Positions 26,082-35,547 of a DNA stretch of 64,000 nt are shown here, one piece after another. The stretch's first letter is position 1. Each line of letters begins with the position of its first letter. Where the stretch lies: NCBI GenBank assembly GCA_012032345.1, contig JAAUQI010000015.1, positions 28,025-92,024 on the forward strand, given 5' to 3'. Below the pieces are notes generated by a model. That model did no database searches, had not been told where the DNA came from, and saw nothing but the letters and a program-made list of their open reading frames with translations. The translations under genes were made by a program, and so were the position numbers. Source of the stretch: Leptolyngbyaceae cyanobacterium RM1_1_2 (lineage in GTDB: Bacteria > Cyanobacteriota > Cyanobacteriia > Phormidesmidales > Phormidesmidaceae).

Positions 26082-26933
26082 GTGAGCAAACTTGTTGTCC
26101 GCTTGGTTATCGGCCTGGTTTTTGCCCTGTTTGGCCTGCTTAACTATTTCACTAATGTTTCAGACAATCCGATCACCGGAGAATCTCAGCGCATTCAGCT
26201 CACGCCTCAGCAGGAGGTAGTGCTGGGCCAGCAGGCTAGCCAGGAGATGGCGGCAGAATACGGCGGGCTATATCCTGACCAGCAACTACAGGCTTACGTT
26301 GACCAAGTTGGGCAGGCCGTAGTGCAGCAGTCTGAGGCCAGTCAGTCACCCTACCCGTTTGAGTTTTATCTGCTGCGAGATCTAGAGACGGTAAACGCCT
26401 TTGCCCTGCCGGGGGGACAGATTTTTATCACCGCAGCGCTGCTGGGCCGCTTAGAAAATGAGGCTCAGCTTGCAGGCGTTCTTGGGCACGAAGTGGGGCA
26501 TGTGGTGGCCCGACACGGCGCGGAGCACTTGGCCCGTCAGCAGCTTGGCGCTCTGCTGGTAAATGTTGTGGGTATCACCGTCAGCGATAGCCCAGATCAG
26601 GCAAGGCAGGCGGCGATACTGGCTCAGGCAGTGAATCAGCTTGTAAACTTGCGCTATGGCCGCGAAGACGAGCTAGAAAGCGATCGCCTCGGCTTTCAGT
26701 TTATGGTGGAGGCGGGCTACACCCCAGAAGGGATTGTAGAGCTGATGGCAATTCTCAACCAGGCCAGCAGCGGCGGTAGTCCACCGGAGTTTCTCAGCAC
26801 CCACCCCAATCCTGACAACCGCATTGAGCGACTAGAAGCCCTAATCAGCGAGGAGTTTCCCAACGGTATTCCGCCAGAGCTAGAGGAAGGCGATCCGGGC
26901 TTTGCCCAAACTATCCGGCCACGACTGCGCTAA
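26082..26933 (+). CDS. M48 family zinc metalloprotease
   Basis: 283 aa from GTG 26082 (MSKLVVRLVIGLVFALFGLLNYF, a signal anchor); a TTG at 26049 is an alternative. Zinc site HEVGH at ~136-140, followed ~65 residues later by the third-ligand region ELESDRLGFQFMVEAGY. LETVNAFALPGGQIFI is the conserved M48 strand before it, and STHPNPDNRIERL the downstream family motif. This is the BepA/LoiP-like type: probably periplasmic or membrane-anchored quality-control protease. The DUF456 gene follows after 19 bp, a likely operon. Confidence 0.9.
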   Translation: MSKLVVRLVIGLVFALFGLLNYFTNVSDNPITGESQRIQLTPQQEVVLGQQASQEMAAEYGGLYPDQQLQAYVDQVGQAVVQQSEASQSPYPFEFYLLRDLETVNAFALPGGQIFITAALLGRLENEAQLAGVLGHEVGHVVARHGAEHLARQQLGALLVNVVGITVSDSPDQARQAAILAQAVNQLVNLRYGREDELESDRLGFQFMVEAGYTPEGIVELMAILNQASSGGSPPEFLSTHPNPDNRIERLEALISEEFPNGIPPELEEGDPGFAQTIRPRLR

Positions 26934-26952
26934 CTCACTGGGAGACGAAGCT

Positions 26953-27489
26953 ATGGACTTGACTTTGCTCTATTGGATTTTGGTCGCCGTCATGGTGGTG
27001 GGAGCCGTGGGCGAGCTGATTCCGGGTATGCCGGGAGCGAGCCTGATTTTGGCGGCAATTTTAGTGTGGGCCTTGGCAACCAACTTTACGGGAATTACCT
27101 GGGCCATTGTTGTTGTGTTTGCGCTGCTGATTTTGAGCGCTGCGGTTGAGTTTTTGGCTACTTTTTGGGGAGCCAAGCAGTTTGGGGCCAGTCGCTGGGG
27201 CATGTTTGGGGCCATTATTGGCCTGGTAGCTGGGGTTGTGGGACTGTTGCCAGCGCTGCCTGTGGGTGGGCCGCTGCTGGGTGCCCTGATTGGCCCGTTC
27301 ATCGGCGCTTTCATCGGTGAATATCTGCACCGGGGGCAGCTTGACTCGGGCGAACGGGTGCGGGTAGCGCTCAAAGCCAGCGTGGGTACCGTGGTCGGTT
27401 CGCTGATTGGTAACCTGATTGACGGTCTGCTGGCGATCGCCGCTGTTGTTATTTTTATTCTCACTACCTGGCCAATTATTAGCCTGTAG
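26953..27489 (+). CDS. DUF456 family membrane protein
   Basis: 178 aa from ATG 26953 (GGGAGACG just upstream). About five hydrophobic segments with Gly/Pro motifs characteristic of DUF456: GELIPGMPGASLILAAILVW, AKQFGASRWGMFGAIIGLVAG, GPLLGALIGPFIGAFIGEYL, and VGSLIGNLIDGLLAIAAVV. Function unknown. It probably shares a transcript with the M48 protease gene. Confidence 0.85.
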   Translation: MDLTLLYWILVAVMVVGAVGELIPGMPGASLILAAILVWALATNFTGITWAIVVVFALLILSAAVEFLATFWGAKQFGASRWGMFGAIIGLVAGVVGLLPALPVGGPLLGALIGPFIGAFIGEYLHRGQLDSGERVRVALKASVGTVVGSLIGNLIDGLLAIAAVVIFILTTWPIISL

Positions 27490-27553
27490 CTTCTTAACCC
27501 AAATTCCATAGCTCAGTGCTACAGTTTGGGTGATCTATTGCTGTTTACCTGCT

Positions 27554-28735
27554 ATGAGCCTTAGCCGTCGTAACTTTTTGGTTCTGGGTGGGCTGACCCT
27601 CGGCGCTAGCACCAGTTGGATCACTCATCACGTTTTTAGTCGCACTAGCCTGACGCCCACCCTAGCAGCAGCCCAGGCGATCGCCCCAGCCAGCGAAGCG
27701 CTCAAAACAGGCATAAAGGCGGTGATGCCGACTAACCCGTCTCCAGCAGGCATGTTTGGGCCACAGCGGGGAGATGTGCGCCTGGTAGTCTTTAGCGATA
27801 TTAACAGTCCCTACGGCTCGACAGATTACCGGGCTGAAGTCAAAGAAGCAGCCCAGATGATGATGGACTGGCAGCCGGATTTAGTCGTGTGTGCGGGTGA
27901 CCTAGTCGCCGGGCAAAAGCTCTCCCTGACGCCAGCCGAAATTGAGGCCATGTGGCAGGGCTTTGACGAAAAAGTTTTGCAGCCCATCCGCGCCACTGGC
28001 TTGCCGTTTGTTTTTACCCTGGGCAACCACGATGCCTCTAGCGTCAAGGTCAACGGCAATTTTCTCTACGCCACTGAGCGAGATTTAGCCAATGCCTACT
28101 GGAGCGACCCGCAGCGCGACGCTGGCCTCAACTTTGTCGATCGCGCTGGCTACCCGTTTTACTACAGCACTTTGCAAAACGATATTTTTTATCTGGTCTG
28201 GGATGCTTCCTCAGCCACTGTCGCTGAGGATGAAATTGCCTGGGCCGATCGCGCTCTGGCCAGCGACGTCGCCCAAAATGCCAAACGGCGGATTGTCATG
28301 GGCCATCTGCCTTTCTATGCTGTGTCTCAGGGCCGCGATCGCCCCGGTGAGTTTTTAGATCGCGCCGATGAGCTGAGAGCGCTCTTAGAGCGCCACAGCG
28401 TCCATACCTACATCTGCGGCCACCACCACGCCTACTATCCGGCTAGAGCTGGCAATCTAGAGTTCCTCCACTGCGGGGCACTCGGCAGCGGCCCCCGTAC
28501 CTGGCTAGGGCGCATTGATGCCCCCATGCAGACGCTGGCGGTGATGGATATCTTCTGGGAATCAGACACGACGGTCTATACGGGCTACAACATGGGCGAT
28601 CGCAGCGTCATTGCTCTAGAAGACCTGCCGCGTCAGATTGTCGGGCCTAACGGTCGCCTGATGCGACGAGATCTGACCTTAGCTGAGCTGACCCTAGATG
28701 AGCAAGCTCAGTCCTACGTGCCCAGCCTCAAGTAG
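27554..28735 (+). CDS. Calcineurin-like metallophosphoesterase with Tat signal
   Basis: 393 aa from ATG 27554. Twin-arginine signal SLSRRNFLVLGGLTLGAS at residues 2-19. Metallophosphoesterase motifs follow in order: VVFSDIN (D of DxH-like site), VVCAGDLVAGQ (GDxxx), FTLGNHDAS (GNHD), VMGHLPFY and ICGHHHAYYP (GHxH). Binuclear-metal phosphatase or phosphodiesterase, exported folded. The first motif has N instead of the usual H (SDIN for SDxH), which may affect metal binding. Substrate unknown. Confidence 0.88.
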   Translation: MSLSRRNFLVLGGLTLGASTSWITHHVFSRTSLTPTLAAAQAIAPASEALKTGIKAVMPTNPSPAGMFGPQRGDVRLVVFSDINSPYGSTDYRAEVKEAAQMMMDWQPDLVVCAGDLVAGQKLSLTPAEIEAMWQGFDEKVLQPIRATGLPFVFTLGNHDASSVKVNGNFLYATERDLANAYWSDPQRDAGLNFVDRAGYPFYYSTLQNDIFYLVWDASSATVAEDEIAWADRALASDVAQNAKRRIVMGHLPFYAVSQGRDRPGEFLDRADELRALLERHSVHTYICGHHHAYYPARAGNLEFLHCGALGSGPRTWLGRIDAPMQTLAVMDIFWESDTTVYTGYNMGDRSVIALEDLPRQIVGPNGRLMRRDLTLAELTLDEQAQSYVPSLK

Positions 28736-28763
28736 GTTTGATTTACAGACCAAAATTTAAGAA

Positions 28764-28789
28764 CAAAAAAAGGGGGAAACATTTCCCCC
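28764..28789 (-). terminator. Second intrinsic terminator after psaC
   Basis: On the minus strand GGGGGAAATG-TTTCCCCC is followed by a run of seven T. It lies distal to the terminator at 28806. Confidence 0.75.
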
Positions 28790-28805
28790 GCAGCTAAAGT
28801 AGCTT

Positions 28806-28842
28806 TCAAAAAAGACCACAGGTTAGTCAAACTAGCCTGTGA
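28806..28842 (-). terminator. First intrinsic terminator after psaC
   Basis: On the minus strand CACAGGCTAG and CTAACCTGTG pair around a TTTGA loop and are followed by GTCTTTTTT. It begins 3 bp after the psaC stop. Two tandem terminators fit a very highly transcribed gene. Confidence 0.8.
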
Positions 28843-28844
28843 CC

Positions 28845-29503
<659 letters not shown>

Positions 29504-29749
29504 ATGAGCCAGGACGCAGTTTTTGAGAAAGTTCAGAAGATTGTTGCTGAGCAACTCGGAGTCGAGGAATCTGAAGTTAAGCCAGAGGCCAGCTTCGCCA
29601 ATGACTTAGGTGCCGATTCACTCGATACCGTTGAGCTGGTAATGGCCTTAGAAGAAGAGTTTGACGTTGAAATTCCCGATGAAGCGGCTGAAAATATTGG
29701 CACTGTCCAAGCTGCTGTAGATTTCATTAAGGAAAAATCTGCTGCTTAG
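29504..29749 (+). CDS. acpP: Acyl carrier protein
   Basis: 81 aa, acidic. The phosphopantetheine attachment motif [18 protein letters not shown] has Ser39. AAAAGGA upstream of ATG 29504. Carries acyl chains in type II fatty-acid synthesis; in the usual cyanobacterial order with fabF 74 bp downstream. Confidence 0.98.
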   Translation: MSQDAVFEKVQKIVAEQLGVEESEVKPEASFANDLGADSLDTVELVMALEEEFDVEIPDEAAENIGTVQAAVDFIKEKSAA

Positions 29750-29822
29750 AGCTGCGCATACGTCTGTAAGAAGGTCTGGGCTATCTGCGCTCTGAGTAGA
29801 CATCGATTAGTTTTAACAAGTC

Positions 29823-31076
29823 ATGGCAGATTTTAATAAAAAGCGGGTTGTGATCACGGGATTAGGGGCCGTCACACCACTGGGCAATAACCTTACTGAC
29901 TACTGGGAGGGATTGATCGGTGGCCGTAGCGGTATTGACGTCATTACTGCCTTCGATGCGTCTAAACATGCCTGCCGCATTGCGGGCGAAGTTAAAGGAT
30001 TTGATCCGCTCGACTATGTCGATCGCAAAGATGCCAAGCGCATGGATCGCTTTGCCCAGTTTGCAGTAGCCGCCAGCAAGCAGGCAATTGAAGATGCCCA
30101 GTTCCGAATTACTGACTTAAACGCCGAGCAGGTCGGTGTCATGATTGGCACCGGCGTCGGCGGCATCAAAGTTTTAGAAGACCAGCAGGAAATTTATCTC
30201 ACCCGTGGCCCTAGTCGGTGTAGCCCTTTTATGGTACCGATGATGATTGCCAATATGGCAGCAGGGCTGACGGCTATTCATGTTGGCGCAAAAGGCCCTA
30301 ACTCCTGCCCGGTGACGGCCTGCGCGGCAGGTTCTAATGCAATTGGAGATGCTTTTCGTCTAGTGCAGCAGGGCTATGCTCAAGCGATGATTTCAGGCGG
30401 CACTGAAGCTGCCGTAACCCCGCTGGCAGTGGCTGGCTTTGCCTCGGCCAGAGCGCTCTCAACCCGCAATGGCGATCCAACCCGTGCCAGTCGCCCTTTT
30501 GAGCGCGATCGCGACGGCTTCGTCATGGGGGAAGGCTGCGGCATTTTGCTGCTGGAGGAGCTAGAACATGCTCTCAGCCGGGGTGCCAAAATTTATGCTG
30601 AAATTGTCGGCTACGGTATGACCTGCGATGCCTATCATATGACGGCTCCTGTGCCCGGTGGCGAAGGGGCAGCCCGCTCGATTCAGCTAGCTCTCAAAGA
30701 CGCTGGCCTGCAGCCGCAGGACATTAGCTACATCAATGCCCACGGCACCAGTACGCCAGCTAACGATCCTACCGAAACCGAAGCCATCAAAAAGGCTTTA
30801 GGCGATCGCGCTTACAAAGTTGCCATCAGCTCTACCAAATCTATGACCGGGCACCTGCTAGGCGGCTCTGGCGGCATTGAAGGCGTCGCCGCCGCGATGG
30901 CTGTGGCTCAAGACCAGGTACCACCTACTATCAACCTGGATAACTCAGACCCAGACTGCGATTTGGACTACGTGCCTAATCATAGTCGGGCTTTAGAAGT
31001 TAACGTCGTTCTTTCTAACTCGTTTGGCTTTGGCGGACACAATGTTACCCTGGCTTTTCGGAAGTTTAGTCGCTGA
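29823..31076 (+). CDS. fabF: Beta-ketoacyl-ACP synthase II
   Basis: 417 aa. Thiolase-fold condensing enzyme with catalytic Cys167 (PVTACAAGSNAIGDA), His in INAHGTSTPANDPTE (~307) and His in KSMTGHLLGGSGG (~344), and the final SNSFGFGGHN loop. Elongates acyl-ACP with malonyl-ACP. Directly downstream of acpP and likely co-transcribed. Confidence 0.98.
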   Translation: MADFNKKRVVITGLGAVTPLGNNLTDYWEGLIGGRSGIDVITAFDASKHACRIAGEVKGFDPLDYVDRKDAKRMDRFAQFAVAASKQAIEDAQFRITDLNAEQVGVMIGTGVGGIKVLEDQQEIYLTRGPSRCSPFMVPMMIANMAAGLTAIHVGAKGPNSCPVTACAAGSNAIGDAFRLVQQGYAQAMISGGTEAAVTPLAVAGFASARALSTRNGDPTRASRPFERDRDGFVMGEGCGILLLEELEHALSRGAKIYAEIVGYGMTCDAYHMTAPVPGGEGAARSIQLALKDAGLQPQDISYINAHGTSTPANDPTETEAIKKALGDRAYKVAISSTKSMTGHLLGGSGGIEGVAAAMAVAQDQVPPTINLDNSDPDCDLDYVPNHSRALEVNVVLSNSFGFGGHNVTLAFRKFSR

Positions 31077-31096
31077 CCTCATACATTCGTTCGCCC

Positions 31097-31190
31097 GTAG
31101 TTGGCGCTTTAGCGCTACAGCACTGACTACGAACCTTCAAGCATAAAGATTGATTGAATGGCTGCAGCGCTAAAGCACTAACTACGAACC
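31097..31190. repeat. Two degenerate copies of the MITE core hairpin
   Basis: 31097..31130 is a hairpin GTAGTTGGCGCTTTAGCG...CAGCACTGACTAC. 31161..31190 repeats the right half (GCTGCAGCGCTAAAGCACTAACTACGAACC). Both match the centre of the elements at 22659 and 40481, but the CTAGTGC ends are missing, so these look like decayed or core-only copies between fabF and tkt. Confidence 0.65.
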
Positions 31191-31319
31191 TTAATTGCTT
31201 GATCCTCGCTCCCTCAGGATGGGATGATGGGAGAAATGTCTTGTACCTCGAATTCAGGGCATTCATAACTGCACTGATGACCCAGGCCCCTTGTACCGTT
31301 ACTAAAAATCGTTAGGACT

Positions 31320-33326
31320 ATGGCTGTCGCAACCCAATCTCTGGAAGCACTCTGCATCAATTCAATCCGGTTTTTAGCCATTGATGCTGTTGAAAAGGCT
31401 AAATCTGGTCATCCTGGTCTGCCAATGGGGGCTGCGCCAATGGCGTTTGTCCTGTGGGACAAGTTTATGCGGTTTAACCCCAAAAATCCGGGCTGGTTTA
31501 ACCGCGATCGCTTTGTGCTTTCAGCCGGTCACGGCTGTATGTTGCAGTATGCCCTGCTTTATCTTACGGGCTATGACAGCGTTGGCATCGAAGATATCAA
31601 GCAGTTTCGTCAGTGGGGTTCTCGCACTCCTGGCCACCCAGAGAACTTTGAGACTGCCGGAGTCGAGGTGACTACAGGGCCATTGGGTCAGGGCATTGCC
31701 AATGCCGTCGGTCTGGCGATGGCAGAGGCGCATCTGGCCGCTCGTTTTAACCAGGCTGACTGCACCCTAGTCGATCACTATACCTACGCTATTTTGGGTG
31801 ATGGCTGCAATATGGAAGGGGTTTCGGGTGAAGCCTGTTCGCTAGCAGGGCATCTGGGTCTGGGCAAGCTGATTGCTTTCTACGACGACAATCATATTTC
31901 TATTGATGGCTCAACGGATATCTCCTTTACCGAAGATGTATCTAAGCGCTTTGAAGCCTACGGCTGGCATGTTCAGCATGTCGAAGACGGCAACACTGAC
32001 ACAGAGGCGATCGCCAAGGCGATTGAAAATGCCAAAGCTGTAACTGACAAGCCCTCGTTTATCAAGGTCACCACCCTGATTGGCTACGGCTCTCCCAACA
32101 GAGTCAACACTCCTGGCATTCACGGGGCAGCTCTGGGCACCGATGAAATCATTGCCACCCGCGAACACCTAGGCTGGACCTACGGCGACTTTGAAGTCCC
32201 CGAAGACGCGCTAAGCCATATGCGCAAAGCCGTTGATCGCGGTGCTGACTATGAATCTGAGTGGGAAGAAATTTTGACCACCTATCGCACCCAGTATCCT
32301 GAAGCTGCCGCTGAGTTTGAGCGGATGCTGACAGGTGAACTGCCCCAAGGTTGGGCCGATGGTCTGCCCACCTTTACACCTGCAGACAAAGGCACTGCCA
32401 CCCGTAAGCACTCTCAGGCTACGCTCAATGCTCTCGCGCCTGCTTTGCCTGAGCTGATTGGTGGATCTGCCGATCTCACCCACTCTAACCTCACAGAGCT
32501 TAAGGTTTCTGGCAGCTTCCAGCGGGGACAGTACGAAAACCGCAACCTGCGCTTTGGGGTGCGGGAACACGGTATGGGGGCCATTTGCAACGGCATTGCC
32601 CTACATAACTCTGGCTTAATTCCCTACTGTGCCACCTTCCTGGTCTTTGCTGACTACATGCGGGCCGCAATTCGTCTGGCAGCGCTTTCTGAGGCGGGCG
32701 TAATCTACGTCATGACTCATGACTCAGTGGGCCTGGGTGAAGATGGCCCCACGCACCAGCCCGTCGAAACCATTGCGTCTTTACGCGCTATTCCTAACCT
32801 GACGGTAATTCGCCCTGCAGACGGCAACGAAGTCTCTGGGGCCTACAAGATTGCTGTTGAAAATCGCAAAGCACCCACCCTGATTGCCTTTACTCGGCAG
32901 AATGTGCCCAACCTGGACGGTTCCTCCATTGAAAACACGGCTAAGGGAGCCTATGTGCTTTCTGGGGCTGGAGAGACGCCTGATATCATTTTGATTGGGA
33001 CGGGCAGCGAAGTCTCTCTCTGCGTGGAGGCGGCTGAGCAGCTCCGAGCTGATGGCAAGAAAGTGCGCGTAGTCTCGATGCCCTCCTGGGAACTGTTTGA
33101 AGCTCAGGATCAAGCCTATAAAGACTCTGTTTTGCCCAAGTCTGTAACTAAGCGGCTGGTGGTCGAGGCGGCTTCTAGCTTTGGCTGGTGCCGCTACATG
33201 GGCGCAGATGGAGACATGATCAGCGTTGAAACTTTCGGAGCTTCTGCACCGGGTAGCATAGTTATGGAGAAGTTTGGCTACACCCTTGAGAACGTACTGG
33301 CTCACGCTAGAGCGGTGCTGGGTTAG
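31320..33326 (+). CDS. tktA: Transketolase
   Basis: 668 aa. TPP site [32 protein letters not shown] near 155-185; N-terminal [20 protein letters not shown] with the catalytic-site His; [17 protein letters not shown]; and the central [20 protein letters not shown]. Full length. Moves two-carbon units in the Calvin cycle and pentose phosphate pathway. TTAGGACT precedes the ATG. Ends in a clear terminator. Confidence 0.98.
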   Translation: MAVATQSLEALCINSIRFLAIDAVEKAKSGHPGLPMGAAPMAFVLWDKFMRFNPKNPGWFNRDRFVLSAGHGCMLQYALLYLTGYDSVGIEDIKQFRQWGSRTPGHPENFETAGVEVTTGPLGQGIANAVGLAMAEAHLAARFNQADCTLVDHYTYAILGDGCNMEGVSGEACSLAGHLGLGKLIAFYDDNHISIDGSTDISFTEDVSKRFEAYGWHVQHVEDGNTDTEAIAKAIENAKAVTDKPSFIKVTTLIGYGSPNRVNTPGIHGAALGTDEIIATREHLGWTYGDFEVPEDALSHMRKAVDRGADYESEWEEILTTYRTQYPEAAAEFERMLTGELPQGWADGLPTFTPADKGTATRKHSQATLNALAPALPELIGGSADLTHSNLTELKVSGSFQRGQYENRNLRFGVREHGMGAICNGIALHNSGLIPYCATFLVFADYMRAAIRLAALSEAGVIYVMTHDSVGLGEDGPTHQPVETIASLRAIPNLTVIRPADGNEVSGAYKIAVENRKAPTLIAFTRQNVPNLDGSSIENTAKGAYVLSGAGETPDIILIGTGSEVSLCVEAAEQLRADGKKVRVVSMPSWELFEAQDQAYKDSVLPKSVTKRLVVEAASSFGWCRYMGADGDMISVETFGASAPGSIVMEKFGYTLENVLAHARAVLG

Positions 33327-33379
33327 CTCCTTTTAGAACGTGAGCAAGCTGGTCTGAAGTTTTATGGATGAAACTTTGT

Positions 33380-33416
33380 AAAAGGGATGTTCACGACATC
33401 CCTTTTATTCTTTTTG
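33380..33416 (+). terminator. Intrinsic terminator of tkt
   Basis: Perfect 11-bp stem AAAAGGGATGT / ACATCCCTTTT around a TCACG loop, followed by ATTCTTTTTG. Confidence 0.85.
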
Positions 33417-33477
33417 CTTGGCTATTTTTTGGCTGGCGGAGTCTGCGATCGCTCTCTAGCCTCCTCAGCCGCTAGCT

Positions 33478-33711
33478 CTAGTCAAGTCGGCAGCGCTTGA
33501 CTAAAATCACCATGACTTCGTTGGGTCGCCCGGTGGATACAGGACGGCTCCAGGCGCTGGCCTCGATGCTGCCTTTGGCGTGCAGCCGGTGAATCTCCTG
33601 ACGCACACAGGGCAGACAGCCAAAGATTATCAGCCGAATGTCTTCGTCAGGGCTAGGCGAATCGGTGGCGATCGCACTCACGCGATCGCCTGCGTTGGGG
33701 TCTTGAAACAT
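33478..33711 (-). CDS. Small conserved-type protein, 77 aa, unknown function
   Basis: Strong RBS (AAAAAGGAG) 7 bp before the ATG. The sequence pattern (DIRLIIFGCLPCVRQEIHRL, then GSIEASAWSRPVSTGRPNEVMVIL) resembles a small cyanobacterial family I have seen annotated only as hypothetical. It has alpha/beta character with a CxxC (GCLPCV). No catalytic assignment. Convergent with tkt. Confidence 0.7.
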   Translation of the reverse strand: MFQDPNAGDRVSAIATDSPSPDEDIRLIIFGCLPCVRQEIHRLHAKGSIEASAWSRPVSTGRPNEVMVILVKRCRLD

Positions 33712-34185
33712 GATTTACTCCTTTTTGGATTTTGAGGTCTGGCCCTCTGCCTTAGGTTTAGTCCCCATTGACTAGGCCAGCGGGAACCGAGGCGAGTTGC
33801 CAGAACCCAAAAACTTAGCCACCCCGCGACCTGTAACGCAACACGGGGGGCTAAGGGGTAAAATTCCCCTAGACCTTGCCCGAACTGCCTATGAGTTTGG
33901 GGGGTTTAGGCTCCTGTTGGTGCTGGATACACCTTCAGGGGCTGCTAAAGTTCTTGAGTTCTGTTTACGAGCAAGCTGCAACGGTTAAGTTGAGCAGCTT
34001 AGTGAGAGACTGTAGAGTATCGGGCGATCGCGTCAACTACAAAACTTGAGGCTGTTTGACTGGAGGAACTAGATTAGATCACTCTGCCCAATCACCCTCA
34101 TAGGGGAAATAGGCAGACGTATTTTCACCCATACAGCCCACACAGGTGCATGAGCAGACACTGTTCCACTCGTAGCTCTGCTGCC
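33712..34185. other. Gene-free stretch with one strong hairpin, left edge of an integron remnant
   Basis: I see no supportable gene. A GC-rich hairpin lies at 33814..33855. The right part (34069..34185) continues the frame of the broken integrase but is not integrase sequence; one frame contains several Cys ([11 protein letters not shown]) of unknown origin. Confidence 0.4.
33814..33855. repeat. Strong GC-rich inverted repeat
   Basis: CTTAGCC(A)CCCCG and CGGGGGGCTAAG pair over 12 bp with one bulged A around an ~17-nt loop. It is followed by a second small dyad (AGGGGTAAAATTCCCCT). No T-run, so not a terminator. Confidence 0.6.
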
Positions 34186-34620
34186 ACGCAACCGCAAGCT
34201 TTCGATTAGGCGGAGACCGCTGCCATAAAGTAGCCTCACCACCAGTTGATAAACACCCTCGCACTGCTCAATGACTGCCAGTGCCTCTTGCTTGGTCAGC
34301 ACCGTTGGTATGTACTGAGGGCGTTTGGCGCGAACGGCATCAATTTCTGTGATTTCTAGATTGAGTACTTCTCGATAGAGAAATAGCAAAGCACTGAGAG
34401 CTTGATTTTATGTGTAAGCTGCAACTTGTCCTTGCACAGCCAGGTGTGTGAGAAAGGCTTCGACTTCAGCTTTACCCATCTCTTTAGGATGGGTCTTGTG
34501 GTGAAAGAGGACGTAGCGGCGAATCCACTGAATGTAGGTTTCTTCGGTGCGGTAGGCATAGTGCTTGAGGCGAATGGTATCGCGGGCCTGCTCTAACAAC
34601 TTTTTAGGAGGAGATTGCAT
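34186..34620 (-). pseudogene. Integron-integrase-type tyrosine recombinase, truncated and interrupted
   Basis: From the ATG at 34620: QSPPKKLLEQARDTIRLKHY, AYRTEETYIQWIRRYVLFHH, EVEAFLTHLAV. This is the SAM-like N-terminal domain characteristic of IntI integrases. An in-frame TAA at 34408..34410 follows VAAYT. The same frame then continues [39 protein letters not shown], and [16 protein letters not shown] (the catalytic Arg I in GLR). Homology stops near 34186, before the second Arg, the HxxR/H box and the Tyr, so at least half the catalytic domain is gone. It is divergent from a repeat cluster and an attC-like site, the orientation expected for an integron. Confidence 0.85.
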
Positions 34621-34688
34621 CAGGACGAGTAGATGTACGGCGTATCTAATAGTACATTTCTCATCTCCGTAATAAATTGGAAGATATG

Positions 34689-34819
34689 CGGAAAGATTCT
34701 GCCTAAGATCCCACAGCGGGCTATTCTGTGGAAAGATTCTTGCGAAGTTGGAAATTTGGGGTGTTATGCCGAATCTTTCCGTCTAATCACCCAGTGCGGG
34801 ATCTTATACGGAAAGATTC
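34689..34819. repeat. Iteron-like repeat cluster in the attI position
   Basis: The 11-mer CGGAAAGATTC occurs at 34689..34699 and 34809..34819, with TGGAAAGATTC at 34729..34739 and the inverted form GAATCTTTCCG at 34771..34781. TAAGATCCC (near 34704) and GGGATCTTA (near 34798) form an additional inverted pair. The cluster lies just upstream of the integrase start, where attI and integrase-binding direct repeats occur in integrons. A plasmid-type replication or partition iteron set is an alternative. Confidence 0.65.
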
Positions 34820-34964
34820 AGTCTAATAATAGTTATCTTGCCAGCGCACAACAGTTTCTCTGTGGAGTTGAACCGAAGGGTTGCTGACTATGTTGAAAGA
34901 GGGTTTGCATCATCTGCGCTGGTCATTTTGCTGAGTGAGAGAAAGTCAGCTTACCCCAAATCAA

Positions 34965-35050
34965 GTTAACAAATCACTGCACCCGACCTGCCATAGTATT
35001 GTGAGGTTAGTTCCAAAGTTACTAGCGGCGGGTGAGTTTGGCCGTTAGCT
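34965..35050 (+). other. attC-like integron recombination site
   Basis: 86 bp starting GTTAAC (R'' like) and ending GTTAGCT (R', GTTRRRY-like). The arms CAAATCACTGCACCCGACC (34970..34988) and GGCGGGTGAGTTTGG (35027..35041) pair as CAAA-CT-CACCCG-CC with unpaired bases only in the left arm. Conserved terminal boxes, a structured but non-identical middle and extrahelical bases are the hallmarks of attC. Orientation matches a cassette array running rightwards away from the integrase. Confidence 0.65.
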
Positions 35051-35168
35051 GGCTTGTCCCCTGATGGTTTCAGTTCTGTTCACTTTTATATGGGTGTCGG
35101 AGTCGATTTATGTTTTAGAGTTATGAGTGGAGTGATTGCTGAGATTTTTAACAAATTTAAGAGAAGGT

Positions 35169-35276
35169 ATGAAATTCATTTCTGTTTTTAACAATAAGGG
35201 TGGTGTTGGTAAAACCACTCTTACGTATCATCTAGCTTCTGCCTTAGCAGAAATGGGTAAAAAAGTTTTAATGCTT
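35169..35276 (+). pseudogene. ParA-family ATPase, N-terminal fragment
   Basis: From ATG 35169: MKFISVFNNKGGVGKTTLTY, the deviant Walker A of ParA/MinD ATPases, then HLASALAEMGKKVLMLD. After about 36 residues the sequence changes abruptly at ~35276 into an ISL3 transposase fragment on the opposite strand; the frame runs on to a TGA at 35349..35351. The rest of the ATPase is missing. It lies ~120 bp beyond the attC-like site, so it may have entered as a cassette or with a plasmid. Confidence 0.75.
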
Positions 35277-35530
35277 GATGATAAGCTTCAGTCGATTGTT
35301 AATGCCTTCGACGACTCCACTGGTGATTCTATACTTTTTTCAAAGTACTGAAGGATTTCGCCAAACCACCGACGGATCGTTGCGACGGAAGCCGGGTAGA
35401 GGTCTTTAGCCGCTGCCATCCAATTCAGGAAGTCGAGCGAGGTCTGTGACCATTCGTCAGCATCAAACAGTACTCTGAAGGCTTCTTCGTGCTGATGCAC
35501 CAGGGCCAATTTAGGCGAGAGGGCTTTCAG
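35276..35530 (-). mobile_element. ISL3-family transposase fragment
   Basis: On the minus strand: LKALSPKLALVHQHEEAFRV, LDFLNWMAAAKDLYP, IRRWFGEILQYFE, then after a frameshift near 35325 TSGVVEGINNRLKLIIKH. The last block is the diagnostic (T/S)(N/S)GxxEGxNNKxKxxKR motif near the end of the ISL3 DDE domain. Both ends are cut: against the ParA fragment on the left and a WD40 fragment on the right. Confidence 0.7.
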
Positions 35531-35547
35531 CCCTTCGATAGCGACTA

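Noticed and set aside
33797..33988. Plus-strand 63-codon open frame
   Set aside because: It runs through the GC-rich hairpin at 33814..33855, has no RBS and no protein-like pattern.
34689..34819. Possible CRISPR array
   Set aside because: The 11-bp units are irregularly spaced (about 40, 42 and 38 bp apart), one is inverted, and there are no regular spacers or cas genes. No CRISPR was found elsewhere in the window.
34633..34887. 84-codon open frame that could be an integron cassette gene
   Set aside because: It is made of the CGGAAAGATTC repeats and their spacers; composition is not protein-like and there is no RBS.
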